NCBI GenBank assembly: GCA_964251385.1
Contig: CAXUJK010000001.1
Location: 1-64,000, forward strand
DNA: 64,000 nucleotides
Direction: 5' to 3'
From: CADCVW01 sp964251385
GTDB lineage: Bacteria; Pseudomonadota; Alphaproteobacteria; Sphingomonadales; Sphingomonadaceae
Shown: in pieces, positions 50,207-58,420 of the stretch
Layout of the letters: every line of letters begins with the position of its first letter
Position numbering within the stretch: the first letter of the stretch is position 1
Translations under genes and position numbers: made by a program
The notes under the pieces: model-generated
Databases searched by the model: none
The model's input: only the letters and a program-made list of their open reading frames with translations
What the model was told of the DNA's origin: nothing

Positions 50207-50350
50207 TTGAACGAACGGTCAGGATGGTTTTCCGGTCGTTCGTCCCCGCTCGCGCACGGCGCGTCCCGTTGCGGGATGGGCGTCTCGCCTGCTCTTTTCC
50301 TGCGCGCGACGCCCCGCTAACGATGTGCCGACAACGGCAGATCCGCCGGT

Positions 50351-52006
50351 TTGGCGACGGGACAGATCGACTTGCGCTTCGACGACATGCTCGCCACCGT
50401 GCTTGCGCAGGAGACGCCGGACGCGCGCGCCGTGGGTCTGCAGTGGCGCCAGCTCGTCGACTTGGTCGCGCAGCGCCGCGATCCGGGTGCCTCGCCGCTC
50501 CTCGATGACGCCTATGCACTGCTGGCGGACGCGCGCGCGCGGTTGCCGGTGGCTGAGCGGATCGCGGCCGGGCGATCGCTGACCGGGCAGCGTCTGCCGC
50601 CCAAGCTGGTCGCGGTGTTCGCCAACGATCATGCCGCAGTGGCGGCGCCCGTGATCCGCGGCGTGCGGTTGAGCCCGGACGAATGGGTCGCGTTGTTGCC
50701 TGCGCTTGGGCCGACCGCGCGCGCTCTGCTGCGCCACCGCCAGGACATCGATCCCATCGTCTCCCGCGCGCTTGAAGGCTTCGGTGCCGCCGACCTCGTC
50801 ATCGAAGGCGAGGTCGCGGCGCCGCCCGCCGAAGAAGCGCCGCAGCTCGTCGACAATGCGCCCGGATCGCAGATCAGCGAACTCGTCGCGCGCATCGAAG
50901 CGTTCCGGCAGGGTCGAGAGACCAAGGCTGCTGACGCACCCGTCGAAGCTCAGCCGGCGGTCGACGAGTTCCGCTGGGAATGCGGAATCGAGGGCATCGT
51001 GAGCTGGACCGACCGCCAGGAACGCGGCGCGCTGATCGGGCAGACGATCGCCGTCGCCGCGCCCGAGGGTGAGGCGGGCGTGGAAGCCGCCGTCGCCGCC
51101 GCGTTCGCCGCGCGCCGGGGGTTTCGCGACGGACGGCTCGCGTCCGCGACCGACGAAGGCTGGCGCATCGGCGGCGTGCCTTTGTTCGAAGGCGCGAGCG
51201 GGCGTTTTCTGGGGTTCCGGGGAACGGGCCGTCGTCCACGCGAAGAGGAACGCGACGCGCCTTCGACGGGGCTGATGGGCACCGCGCTTCCCGCGGTCGC
51301 GCTGCGCGAGATGGTGCACGAACTGCGCACGCCGCTGAACGCGATCATCGGATTTGCCGAACTGATCGACGGGCAGTTCCTGGGTCCGGCCGGCCAGCGC
51401 CAGCGCGCGCGCGCGGGCGACATCCGCGACCAGGCGCAGCGGCTGGTCCGCGCGCTCGAGGATCTGGATCTGGCCGCGCGGCTCGACGGCCAGCTCAAGG
51501 AAGGTTCGCGTGTCGAGGTCGGCACGGGCTCGGTCGACATGGTCGCGCTCGTGTGCCGCCTGCACGACGCCTTCGAGGCGATGGCGACCGAACGCGGCGT
51601 CGCGCTCGCGGTCGAGATCGTCACGGACCTGCCGCCCGTCAACGTCGATCCGGACTCGGCCGAACGGCTCGTGTCGCGCCTGCTCCACGCGACAATCGGC
51701 GTCGCCGCGGCGGGCGAGACGGTGGGGGTCCGCCTGCTGCCGCAGGGGCGCTCCGGCGGCATCGTGCTGTCGATCGACCGCCCGCGCACGATCCGCGGCG
51801 CGGGTGCGGCGGCGATGCTCGACCCTGGCTACGCCCCCGACATCGACATGAGCGGCGCACCTGCCTTGGGGCTTGGCTTTGCGCTGCGTCTGGTGCGCAA
51901 TCTGGCGCGCTCGGCGGGCGGCGACCTGGCGATCGAGGCGGACGCGTTCGTGCTCACGCTGCCGACGCAGCAACGCGATGAAGTGCCGAACGGACAACGC
52001 CGCTAG
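50351..52006 (+). CDS. Histidine-kinase-like protein with degenerate ATPase domain
   Basis: A 551-residue protein. The HisKA dimerisation motif MVHELRTPLNAIIGFAEL with candidate phospho-His323 is clear. The C-terminal ATPase region lacks the usual Asn of the N box (it reads RLVSRLLHATIGV) and the DxGxG of the G1 box, but keeps GLGFALRLVRNLARSAGG, resembling the G2 box. It may therefore bind no ATP. The N-terminal half is Ala-rich with no recognised sensor and includes RWECGIEGIVSWTDRQERG. The only start in this frame after the upstream stop is TTG at 50351. Confidence 0.72.
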   Translation: MATGQIDLRFDDMLATVLAQETPDARAVGLQWRQLVDLVAQRRDPGASPLLDDAYALLADARARLPVAERIAAGRSLTGQRLPPKLVAVFANDHAAVAAPVIRGVRLSPDEWVALLPALGPTARALLRHRQDIDPIVSRALEGFGAADLVIEGEVAAPPAEEAPQLVDNAPGSQISELVARIEAFRQGRETKAADAPVEAQPAVDEFRWECGIEGIVSWTDRQERGALIGQTIAVAAPEGEAGVEAAVAAAFAARRGFRDGRLASATDEGWRIGGVPLFEGASGRFLGFRGTGRRPREEERDAPSTGLMGTALPAVALREMVHELRTPLNAIIGFAELIDGQFLGPAGQRQRARAGDIRDQAQRLVRALEDLDLAARLDGQLKEGSRVEVGTGSVDMVALVCRLHDAFEAMATERGVALAVEIVTDLPPVNVDPDSAERLVSRLLHATIGVAAAGETVGVRLLPQGRSGGIVLSIDRPRTIRGAGAAAMLDPGYAPDIDMSGAPALGLGFALRLVRNLARSAGGDLAIEADAFVLTLPTQQRDEVPNGQRR

Positions 52007-52041
52007 TTTACCCGCCCGTGCGTGCGGACTAGACGGGCGCG

Positions 52042-52116
52042 GGGCCTGTAGCTCAATGGTAGAGCCGGCCGCTCATAACGGCTTGGTTGGGGGTTCGAGT
52101 CCCTCCGGGCCCACCA
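52042..52116 (+). tRNA. tRNA with CAT anticodon (Ile2 or elongator Met)
   Basis: A 75-nt cloverleaf: acceptor GGGCCTG/CGGGCCC, D arm, anticodon stem with loop CTCATAA, T arm with TTCGAGT, discriminator A and encoded CCA. The anticodon is CAT, read either as methionine or, if modified to lysidine, isoleucine; the GGCTTGG segment after the anticodon stem leans to Ile2, but the sequence does not settle it. Confidence 0.93.
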
Positions 52117-52126
52117 AGCTTCGTCG

Positions 52127-53197
52127 TCAAAGCTTCAACACACCCGCGTAGCCGGTGAGTTCGAGATAGCCGCGTCCACCGGATGTTGTAACTGCACCTT
52201 CCCAATACGCTGGCATGCCTGCCGCGCGGCCGTCCAGTTCCTGCGCGTCGAACATCGGTTTCAGCGCGAAGCGGCGGATGCCTTCGGGGAGGCGGACGAG
52301 GAAGTCGGCTTCCACGGGGTACATGCCGTTCGTTTCCGGCGAGCGCCAGCGGCGGCGCGGCATGAAGCGCACATCGTCCGGGCCGAGCACGACCTGCGTT
52401 CCGTTCGGGCGGCGCAGCGTTCCGCCCGCCCACACGCGCTCGCCCGCTTTGCCGCGCACCTGGAACGCCATCAGCGCGGCCCCGTCATCGAGGTTGATGC
52501 CCGCCCAGTCCCACCCGACCGCCGCCGGATCGAGCAGGGTCGAGGACCATTCGCGGTCGAGCCAGGCGCGGCCGGTCACGGGCACGCGCGTGCCGCCGCG
52601 GATCACCGCGCCTGTGACGGCGAGATGCGGCATCGAGAAGTAGTAGCTGGCCTGCTCGGGCCGTGCCCCCTTGCGGCTATATCCCCGGTCGCCGTTGACG
52701 AGCACGGGCTGGTTGGGCGCGAACGACAGGTCGAGCGTGAAATCCTTTGCCGGCGTGCGCGTGCGGAAGCTGCCGTTCGGGTGGCGTTCCAGGTTCCAGT
52801 CGAGCAGCGCGATGCGCGTATCCCCCTCCGCCGCGCGCGCGATCCCGAACCCGCCGCGCGCCATGCGTTGATCGTGGATGAGTCTGCCCGTCGCCGGATC
52901 GGACAAGGCCGCGTGCGCGAACACGATCTGCCTGGGGGCGAACGCGCTCGGGTTGGCCGGGTCCGTCGCCGGGCGCGACCGGAAGAACGTGACCTGGAAG
53001 CCGAGCGGCTTGCCGTCGGGGGTTCGGAGCCAGCCCGTGAAGTACCACCATTCGGTGCGGAAGTCGGGATGCGCGCCGTGATCGCGCGGAAAGGCAAAGG
53101 TCGGTCCGGGCGCGACGACCGGGAAGGGAGCATCGGAGAGCGGTGCCGACCAAGCGGTGCCGGCGAACGCGAGCGCCAGAAGCATCCAGGTCCGCAT
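52127..53197 (-). CDS. AttH/CrtC-like secreted protein (lipocalin-like)
   Basis: A 356-residue protein with a signal peptide (MRTWMLLALAFAGTAWSAP). The mature region is the AttH/CrtC (hydroxyneurosporene-synthase-like) fold: FPRDHGAHPDFRTEWWYFTGWL, the ARPEQASYYFSMPHLAVTGAV segment and the WLDREWSSTLLDPAAVGWDWAGINLDDG motif. It is a double lipocalin-like beta structure. The ATG at 53197 overlaps the permease stop (ATGA), so it belongs to the ABC exporter operon, a combination also seen in att-type operons. Carotenoid hydration is unlikely here; a periplasmic partner of the exporter is inferred. Confidence 0.8.
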   Translation of the reverse strand: MRTWMLLALAFAGTAWSAPLSDAPFPVVAPGPTFAFPRDHGAHPDFRTEWWYFTGWLRTPDGKPLGFQVTFFRSRPATDPANPSAFAPRQIVFAHAALSDPATGRLIHDQRMARGGFGIARAAEGDTRIALLDWNLERHPNGSFRTRTPAKDFTLDLSFAPNQPVLVNGDRGYSRKGARPEQASYYFSMPHLAVTGAVIRGGTRVPVTGRAWLDREWSSTLLDPAAVGWDWAGINLDDGAALMAFQVRGKAGERVWAGGTLRRPNGTQVVLGPDDVRFMPRRRWRSPETNGMYPVEADFLVRLPEGIRRFALKPMFDAQELDGRAAGMPAYWEGAVTTSGGRGYLELTGYAGVLKL

Positions 53198-55755
53198 CAC
53201 CAATCCTCCGCCACCGCGCGCACCGCGTCCCGCGACACCGCGCGGCGGCCCGCCAGCACAGCCGTTCCCGCCGCGGTCGCGATCAACGCTCCGGCCACTC
53301 CCGCGAGCACGCCCCACGGCACGCGCGTGTCCATGGTCCAGTTGAACGATTGCGGGTTGATGACGTGGATCAGGATCTGGCTGATCGCCACCCCGACCGC
53401 GCACCCCGCGGCGATGCCGATCAGGCCCAGCAGCGCGCCTTCGGCCGCGAGCATGGCGACGATCTGCCGCCCCGTCATGCCGATGTGGCGCAGCATGCCG
53501 AACTCGCGGATGCGCGCGATCGTCTGCGCGGACACGGTCGCGGCGATTCCGGCGAGCCCGATCAGGATCGCGATCGCCTCGAGCACGTAGGTGATCGCGA
53601 AACTGCGGTCGAACAGGGACAGGGCCTGGCGTCGTAACGTTCCGGGCTCGGCGATCGCGACGCGGCCCTTCAGTTCGGCCGGGAGCGCGCGCCAAAGCGC
53701 GGTGCGGACGTTGGAGGCCGACGCGCCGGGGTCGATCTCGATCGACGCCTCGCTACGCGACCGATCGCCGGTCAGCCGCACGTAATCCGCAGCGTCGATC
53801 ACGATCGCGCCCTGCTGCCGCGCATAGTCGCGCCATATGCCCGCGACATGAGCGGGCACGCGCGTGCCTCCGCGTCCGATCGGGAGCGGAAACGCGTCGC
53901 CGGGCCGCGCTTCGTACAGGCGCGCGGCGGGTTCCGAGAGCCACAGCCGGATGCCGGTGCCGCCACGCGCGCGTTCGATCAGCGGCAGCTCGAAGCCCGG
54001 ATCGCCCGCCTCGCGCACGAGCAGCTGCACCGACGGCAGGTCCGGGTCGAGCACGACGGGCACCGTCTTGCCGAACACGATCGACGCGATCCCAGGCACC
54101 GCGGCGAGCCGCCGCTGGATCGCGGGGTCGAAGACGGGCTCGTTCGACAAGGACGCCGTGTAGAGGTCGGCGCTGAGGAAGCTGCCGAGCCAGTCCTCGA
54201 CCGACCCCCGAAAGCTCGTCACCATGATCGCCATCGCGATCATGAGGCCGGTGCTCGCGACGATCCCGCCGAGCGCGGTCGCCGCCTGCGACGGCGCGCC
54301 GAGCAGGCGCTGCAGCGCGAGCTCGAGCGGCGCGCGGCGCGTGTCGACGCGGGCGAGCGGGCGCAGCAGCGCGCGCGCGAGCCACGGCATCGCCGCGACT
54401 CCGCCGGCGAGCACGAGCGCGACGGCAAGGTAGCCGAACAGCGGCAGGCGGCCGATCGCGGGCAGGGGGGCAAGCGCCGCGCCGCCCGCGATCAGCGCGG
54501 CGGCCAGCCTCCAGCGCGGCGCGATCCGCGGATCGACGGGGTCGCCGGACGTCTTCAAAGCCTCGGCGGGCGCGACGCGGCCGGCAGCGCGAGCAGGGGC
54601 CCAGCTTCCGGCGACCGCGGTCACGATCCCGCTCGCGAAGAAGAAGGCGGCGGCGAGCGGCGCGAACTGTAGTTGCGGCGCGGTGCCGCCGAAATAGCCG
54701 CCGCCCAGGTCGCCGCCGAGCAGCCGCAGCGCGAGCGCGGCGAGCCCGTAGCCGAGCAGCAGGCCGAGCCCCGCGCCAACCAACCCAAGCACCGCGCCTT
54801 CCACGACGAGCTGCACCGTCAGCGCGCGCTTCTGCAAACCCAGCGTGCGCAGCAGCGCGAACTGCCGCAGCCGCCGCGTCACCGACAGCGATTGCGCCGA
54901 GTACACGAGAAACCCGCCCGTCAGCAGCGCGACGAGAGCGAGCATGTCGAGATTGACGCGGTACGCGCGCGACAGGCTGCTGCCGCGGTTGCTCTCGGAT
55001 TGCGGATCGGTCAGCCGCGCATCGCCGGGCAGGATGCGCGCGATGGCGGCGCGCGCGTCGGACGCGGCGGCGTTCGCGCCGAGCTTGAGGTCGATGCGGT
55101 CGAGTTTCCCCAGTCGCTCGAACCGCCACTGCGCGGCGGAGATGTCGACGAACGCAATCGCTTGGCCCGGCCCCACGCCCGGCATGTCGCCGACCAGCGT
55201 GAACACGTGCGACCGCGCGCCCACCGCGACGCGCACCCGGTCTCCGAACCGGGCACCCACTTGCGTCCGCGCGGCATCCGACAGGTACAAGGCGTTCACG
55301 TCCAGCGCCGCATCCGCGCCCGACGGTCGCGTCGAGGCTTGCGCGATGCCCGCATCGTCGCGCCTGCGCCCGAGCAGCGTGGGTGAGACGGTAAGCGCAC
55401 GCAGGATGTCGAGGCCGAGCAGCGTCACCCGCACGTTCTTCGCGCCCACCACAGCGTTCATCTGCACCACCGGGCTCGCGTCGGCGACCGCGTCGAGCGC
55501 CATCAGCCGCGGGTACACGCCTTCGTCGAACCCGAGTGACGACGCCGCGCGCACCTGCAGGTCCGCCTCGCCCGACGCCGACCGCACCGCTTCCCCGAAC
55601 GCATCCGCCGCCGACCGGTTGATGACGTGCACCGCGAAGGCGAGCGCGACGCCGATCGCGATCGCCAGCGCGGCGAGCAGGAAGCGCACGGGAAACGCGC
55701 GCCACTCGCCCGCGATCAGCCAGCGCCAGGCGAGGCGGTCGCGGGCTTCAATCAT
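53197..55755 (-). CDS. ABC transporter permease, FtsX/MacB-like
   Basis: An 852-residue permease with two FtsX-like units. The first helix follows RFLLAALAIAIGVALAFAVHVINR, with a large periplasmic domain (about residues 40-260), then membrane helices (MLALVALLTGGFLVYSAQSL; AVLGLVGAGLGLLLGYGLAAL), a central linker with further helices, and the second set ending GVLAGVAGALIATAAGTAVLAGRRAVSRDAVRAV. The architecture matches lipoprotein or lipid-type exporters (YbbP-like). It overlaps the ATPase gene by eight bases and the AttH-like gene by three. Confidence 0.85.
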   Translation of the reverse strand: MIEARDRLAWRWLIAGEWRAFPVRFLLAALAIAIGVALAFAVHVINRSAADAFGEAVRSASGEADLQVRAASSLGFDEGVYPRLMALDAVADASPVVQMNAVVGAKNVRVTLLGLDILRALTVSPTLLGRRRDDAGIAQASTRPSGADAALDVNALYLSDAARTQVGARFGDRVRVAVGARSHVFTLVGDMPGVGPGQAIAFVDISAAQWRFERLGKLDRIDLKLGANAAASDARAAIARILPGDARLTDPQSESNRGSSLSRAYRVNLDMLALVALLTGGFLVYSAQSLSVTRRLRQFALLRTLGLQKRALTVQLVVEGAVLGLVGAGLGLLLGYGLAALALRLLGGDLGGGYFGGTAPQLQFAPLAAAFFFASGIVTAVAGSWAPARAAGRVAPAEALKTSGDPVDPRIAPRWRLAAALIAGGAALAPLPAIGRLPLFGYLAVALVLAGGVAAMPWLARALLRPLARVDTRRAPLELALQRLLGAPSQAATALGGIVASTGLMIAMAIMVTSFRGSVEDWLGSFLSADLYTASLSNEPVFDPAIQRRLAAVPGIASIVFGKTVPVVLDPDLPSVQLLVREAGDPGFELPLIERARGGTGIRLWLSEPAARLYEARPGDAFPLPIGRGGTRVPAHVAGIWRDYARQQGAIVIDAADYVRLTGDRSRSEASIEIDPGASASNVRTALWRALPAELKGRVAIAEPGTLRRQALSLFDRSFAITYVLEAIAILIGLAGIAATVSAQTIARIREFGMLRHIGMTGRQIVAMLAAEGALLGLIGIAAGCAVGVAISQILIHVINPQSFNWTMDTRVPWGVLAGVAGALIATAAGTAVLAGRRAVSRDAVRAVAEDW

Positions 55756-56425
55756 CCGCGGAGACGAGACCTTGCGCCGTCAGCAGCAGTCGCCGGTCCG
55801 CCGTCGCCGCCGCCGTGACCGAGTGCGTGACGAGCAGCATCGCCGCGCCGCGCGTCCGCACCGCCTCGCCCAGCAGCGCCATGATCGCGCCCGCCGTATC
55901 GGGATCGAGATTGCCCGTCGGCTCGTCGGCCAGGATCAGCGCAGGCTCGTGCACCAGCGCGCGCGCGATCGCCACGCGCTGCAGCTCGCCGCCCGACAGC
56001 TCCTTGGGATAGGATCGCCGCCGGTCGCCGAGCCCGACCGCGTCCAGCATGTCGCCCGCGCGCGCCAGGGCCGAAGCACGCGCGGCCCCCTGCAGCACGA
56101 GCGGAAACGCGACGTTCCGCGCAAGATCGAGATGCGGCAGCACGTGAAAAGCCTGGAACACGAACCCGATCGCGTCACGCCGCAGGCTCGTACGCGCCGT
56201 CTCGTCCAACCCGGACAGCACGCGCCCGGCCAACGCGACCTCGCCCGCGTCCGCCGTGTCGAGCCCCGCGATCAGGTTGAGCAGCGTCGACTTGCCCACC
56301 CCGGACTCGCCCCGCACCGCGACATGCTCGCCCGCCTCAAGGACCAGGTCGAGTCCGTCGAACAGGCGCCGCCCGTTGGGCAGGACCTTCGACACCGCGG
56401 TCAGACGAAGCGCGGCATCGTGCAT
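55748..56425 (-). CDS. ABC transporter ATP-binding protein
   Basis: A 225-residue ATPase: Walker A GESGVGKST, signature LSGGELQRVAIARAL, Walker B LILADEPTGNLDPDT, and His switch LVTHS. It belongs to the LolD/MacB/YbbA type. The last eight bases overlap the permease start, so the three genes (ATPase, permease, AttH-like) form one operon. Confidence 0.93.
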   Translation of the reverse strand: MHDAALRLTAVSKVLPNGRRLFDGLDLVLEAGEHVAVRGESGVGKSTLLNLIAGLDTADAGEVALAGRVLSGLDETARTSLRRDAIGFVFQAFHVLPHLDLARNVAFPLVLQGAARASALARAGDMLDAVGLGDRRRSYPKELSGGELQRVAIARALVHEPALILADEPTGNLDPDTAGAIMALLGEAVRTRGAAMLLVTHSVTAAATADRRLLLTAQGLVSADD

Positions 56426-56487
56426 GGGGTGGAACTAAAGGCGTGCGCGCGCCGGCGAAAGGTGAATCGCACGCCGCAATCCCTCGC

Positions 56488-56933
56488 TCAGCGAAGACTT
56501 TTGGCGAAACGGTGGCTCGTCCGTTCGTAGCCCATATGTTCGTAGAACGCGTGCGCGCTCACGAGCCGCTCGTTGCTGGTGACTTCGATCAGGCCGCACC
56601 CGCGTCGCGCAAGGCGTTGCTCCGCGCTCGCGACCAGTGCCCGTCCCACGCCCTTGCCGCGAGCGCGCGCGGTGACGACGAGCATTGTGATGCGCCCGAC
56701 GGCCAGCGGCCGGTGTAGCACGGGCGTTACATGCCAGGTCAGGCAACCCGACACGTCGTCATCCTCGACCGCGACGAGCGGGAGTTCCCCGGCTTGGGCG
56801 AACTGCGGCAGGCGTGCCGCCACTTCGCTCACGGTTAGCGGGAACCCAAGCTCTATGGCAAGCGTCGCGATCGCGTCGCAAGCGTCGCGATCGCGTCGCA
56901 ATCGGGCAGGGTTGCTTCGCGAACGATCACCAT
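56488..56933 (-). pseudogene. GNAT family N-acetyltransferase, frameshifted at its N-terminus
   Basis: Acetyl-CoA-dependent acetyltransferase. The remaining frame has the GNAT signature MLVVTARARGKGVGRALVASAEQ (acetyl-CoA binding loop) and FYEHMGYERTSHRFAK. The natural start, ATG at 56933, reads MVIVREATLPDCDAIATLA and then hits a stop, because a 20-base unit (56861-56880) is exactly duplicated at 56881-56900; removing one copy restores one frame into AIELGFPLTVSEV. A TTG at 56901 could give a 137-residue product with altered N-terminus. So the gene is either disrupted or switched by slippage. Confidence 0.8.
56861..56900. repeat. Tandem duplication, 2 x 20 bp
   Basis: AGCGTCGCGATCGCGTCGCA occurs twice in direct tandem, inside the GNAT gene near its 5' end. 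The unit length is not a multiple of three. The unit contains the palindrome CGCGATCGCG. Confidence 0.95.
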
Positions 56934-57017
56934 GGTCTCGTCATTACTCCGGCATGTTCATACCACGCCATCTCCGCTTGCCGCATCATCGGGGACCCGT
57001 ATAGGTGCGTCCCGTGT

Positions 57018-57094
<77 letters not shown>

Positions 57095-57138
57095 CAATCG
57101 ACGAGCGCTAGCGCCGTCCAGCGCCGGGGGACTGCAAC

Positions 57139-58239
57139 ATGGCCGACGTTCGACAGGCTGCCGACCGGCAGCGGACCCCCGACAGTTTCGAACGCCGCGT
57201 GTTTCGCGCCACCGCCGTCGTGCTCGCCACGACCGCCGCGGCCTACGTGCTGTGGCTGCTCGTCGACCTGCTGCTGCTGCTGTTCGCGTGCGCTCTCGTG
57301 TCGCTCATCCTGCTGACCATCACGGATGCGCTGCGTACGCGGATGCGCATGCCGTTCGGCGTCGCCTTGGGGATCAGCGTCGTCGGCATACTGGGGCTGC
57401 TGGGCGGCGCGTTCTGGTTCTTCGGCGCGACCATGCAGGGCGAGTTCGCCGACCTGGCGACGCGGCTTCCGGGCGCCTGGGCCAATCTTCAGACGCGCAT
57501 GCGGGAGTCGGCGGCAGGAGCGGCGATCCTCGCGCGCGCGCCTGGACTCGCGCCCACCGGGCAGACGATCGTCAACCTCGTGACTACCGGTCTTACGGCC
57601 GTCGGTGCCGCCTTGTCGGGGCTCGCGATTGTGCTTGTCGGCGGGCTGTATCTGGCGGCCCAGCCCGCGCTCTACTCGCACGGGTTGCTCAAGCTGCTCC
57701 CGACGCGCGCGCAGGACCCGGCCAAGGAAACCTTCGCCGCCGTGTCCGTGTCGTTGCGCAACTGGCTGAAGGGGCAGGCGATGGGCATGCTGTTCGTCGG
57801 CGTCGCGACGGGTCTCGGCCTGTGGCTCGTCGGCGTTCCCGCCGCCTGGGCGATCGGGCTCGTCGCCGGCCTTGCCGAGTTCGTGCCGTATCTCGGCATC
57901 TTCGTCGCGGGCATTCCCGCGCTCGTGCTGGGCTTCGGGCAGGGCACGAACACGGGGCTGTGGACGCTGGGGGTGCTGCTCGCGGTTCAGCAACTACAGG
58001 GCAACCTCGTCATGCCGTTGCTGCAGAACAAGATGGTCGACCTGCCGCCCGCCGTGACCATCTTCGGCATCATCGCGGCGGGCATATTGTTCGGCGTCGC
58101 GGGCGTGCTGCTCGCGACGCCGCTGACGATCGTGGTGCTGGTGCTGATCCGGCGATTGTACCTGCACGAGGACGCGGATCAGGTGCTGGAGAAGACAGCC
58201 GACCCGCCCGCGCCCGCGGCACCGATCCTGCCGAACTGA
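57139..58239 (+). CDS. AI-2E family transporter (UPF0118/PerM-like)
   Basis: A 366-residue membrane protein. The N-terminal helices are AVVLATTAAAYVLWLLVDLLLLLFACALVSLILL and FGVALGISVVGILGLLGGAFWFFG, followed by a soluble region (TRLPGAWANLQTRM) and the C-terminal membrane bundle with GLVAGLAEFVPYLGIFVAGIPALVLGF, QQLQGNLVMPLLQNKMVDLPPAVTIF and GVLLATPLTIVVLVLI. The EFVPYLG and NLVMPLLQ motifs are typical. Substrate is not known from sequence; some members export autoinducer-2, others ions. The ATG at 57139 follows a tRNA-Pro gene. Confidence 0.93.
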   Translation: MADVRQAADRQRTPDSFERRVFRATAVVLATTAAAYVLWLLVDLLLLLFACALVSLILLTITDALRTRMRMPFGVALGISVVGILGLLGGAFWFFGATMQGEFADLATRLPGAWANLQTRMRESAAGAAILARAPGLAPTGQTIVNLVTTGLTAVGAALSGLAIVLVGGLYLAAQPALYSHGLLKLLPTRAQDPAKETFAAVSVSLRNWLKGQAMGMLFVGVATGLGLWLVGVPAAWAIGLVAGLAEFVPYLGIFVAGIPALVLGFGQGTNTGLWTLGVLLAVQQLQGNLVMPLLQNKMVDLPPAVTIFGIIAAGILFGVAGVLLATPLTIVVLVLIRRLYLHEDADQVLEKTADPPAPAAPILPN

Positions 58240-58420
58240 GGCGACCTTGACCTAAGCGAGTGCGGCACGGCCACACCCGTTGCGAAATCGTCATGCCCAT
58301 GTCTGTCCGCGGACGCAGGCTCGCCAAATGTCGGACAATTGACTTGTAACGCAACGCGCGTGCCGATAGCCGAAAACGGACGCTCCGGCAGAGAGCGATC
58401 GTTCTTTAGGGGAGCTGAAC

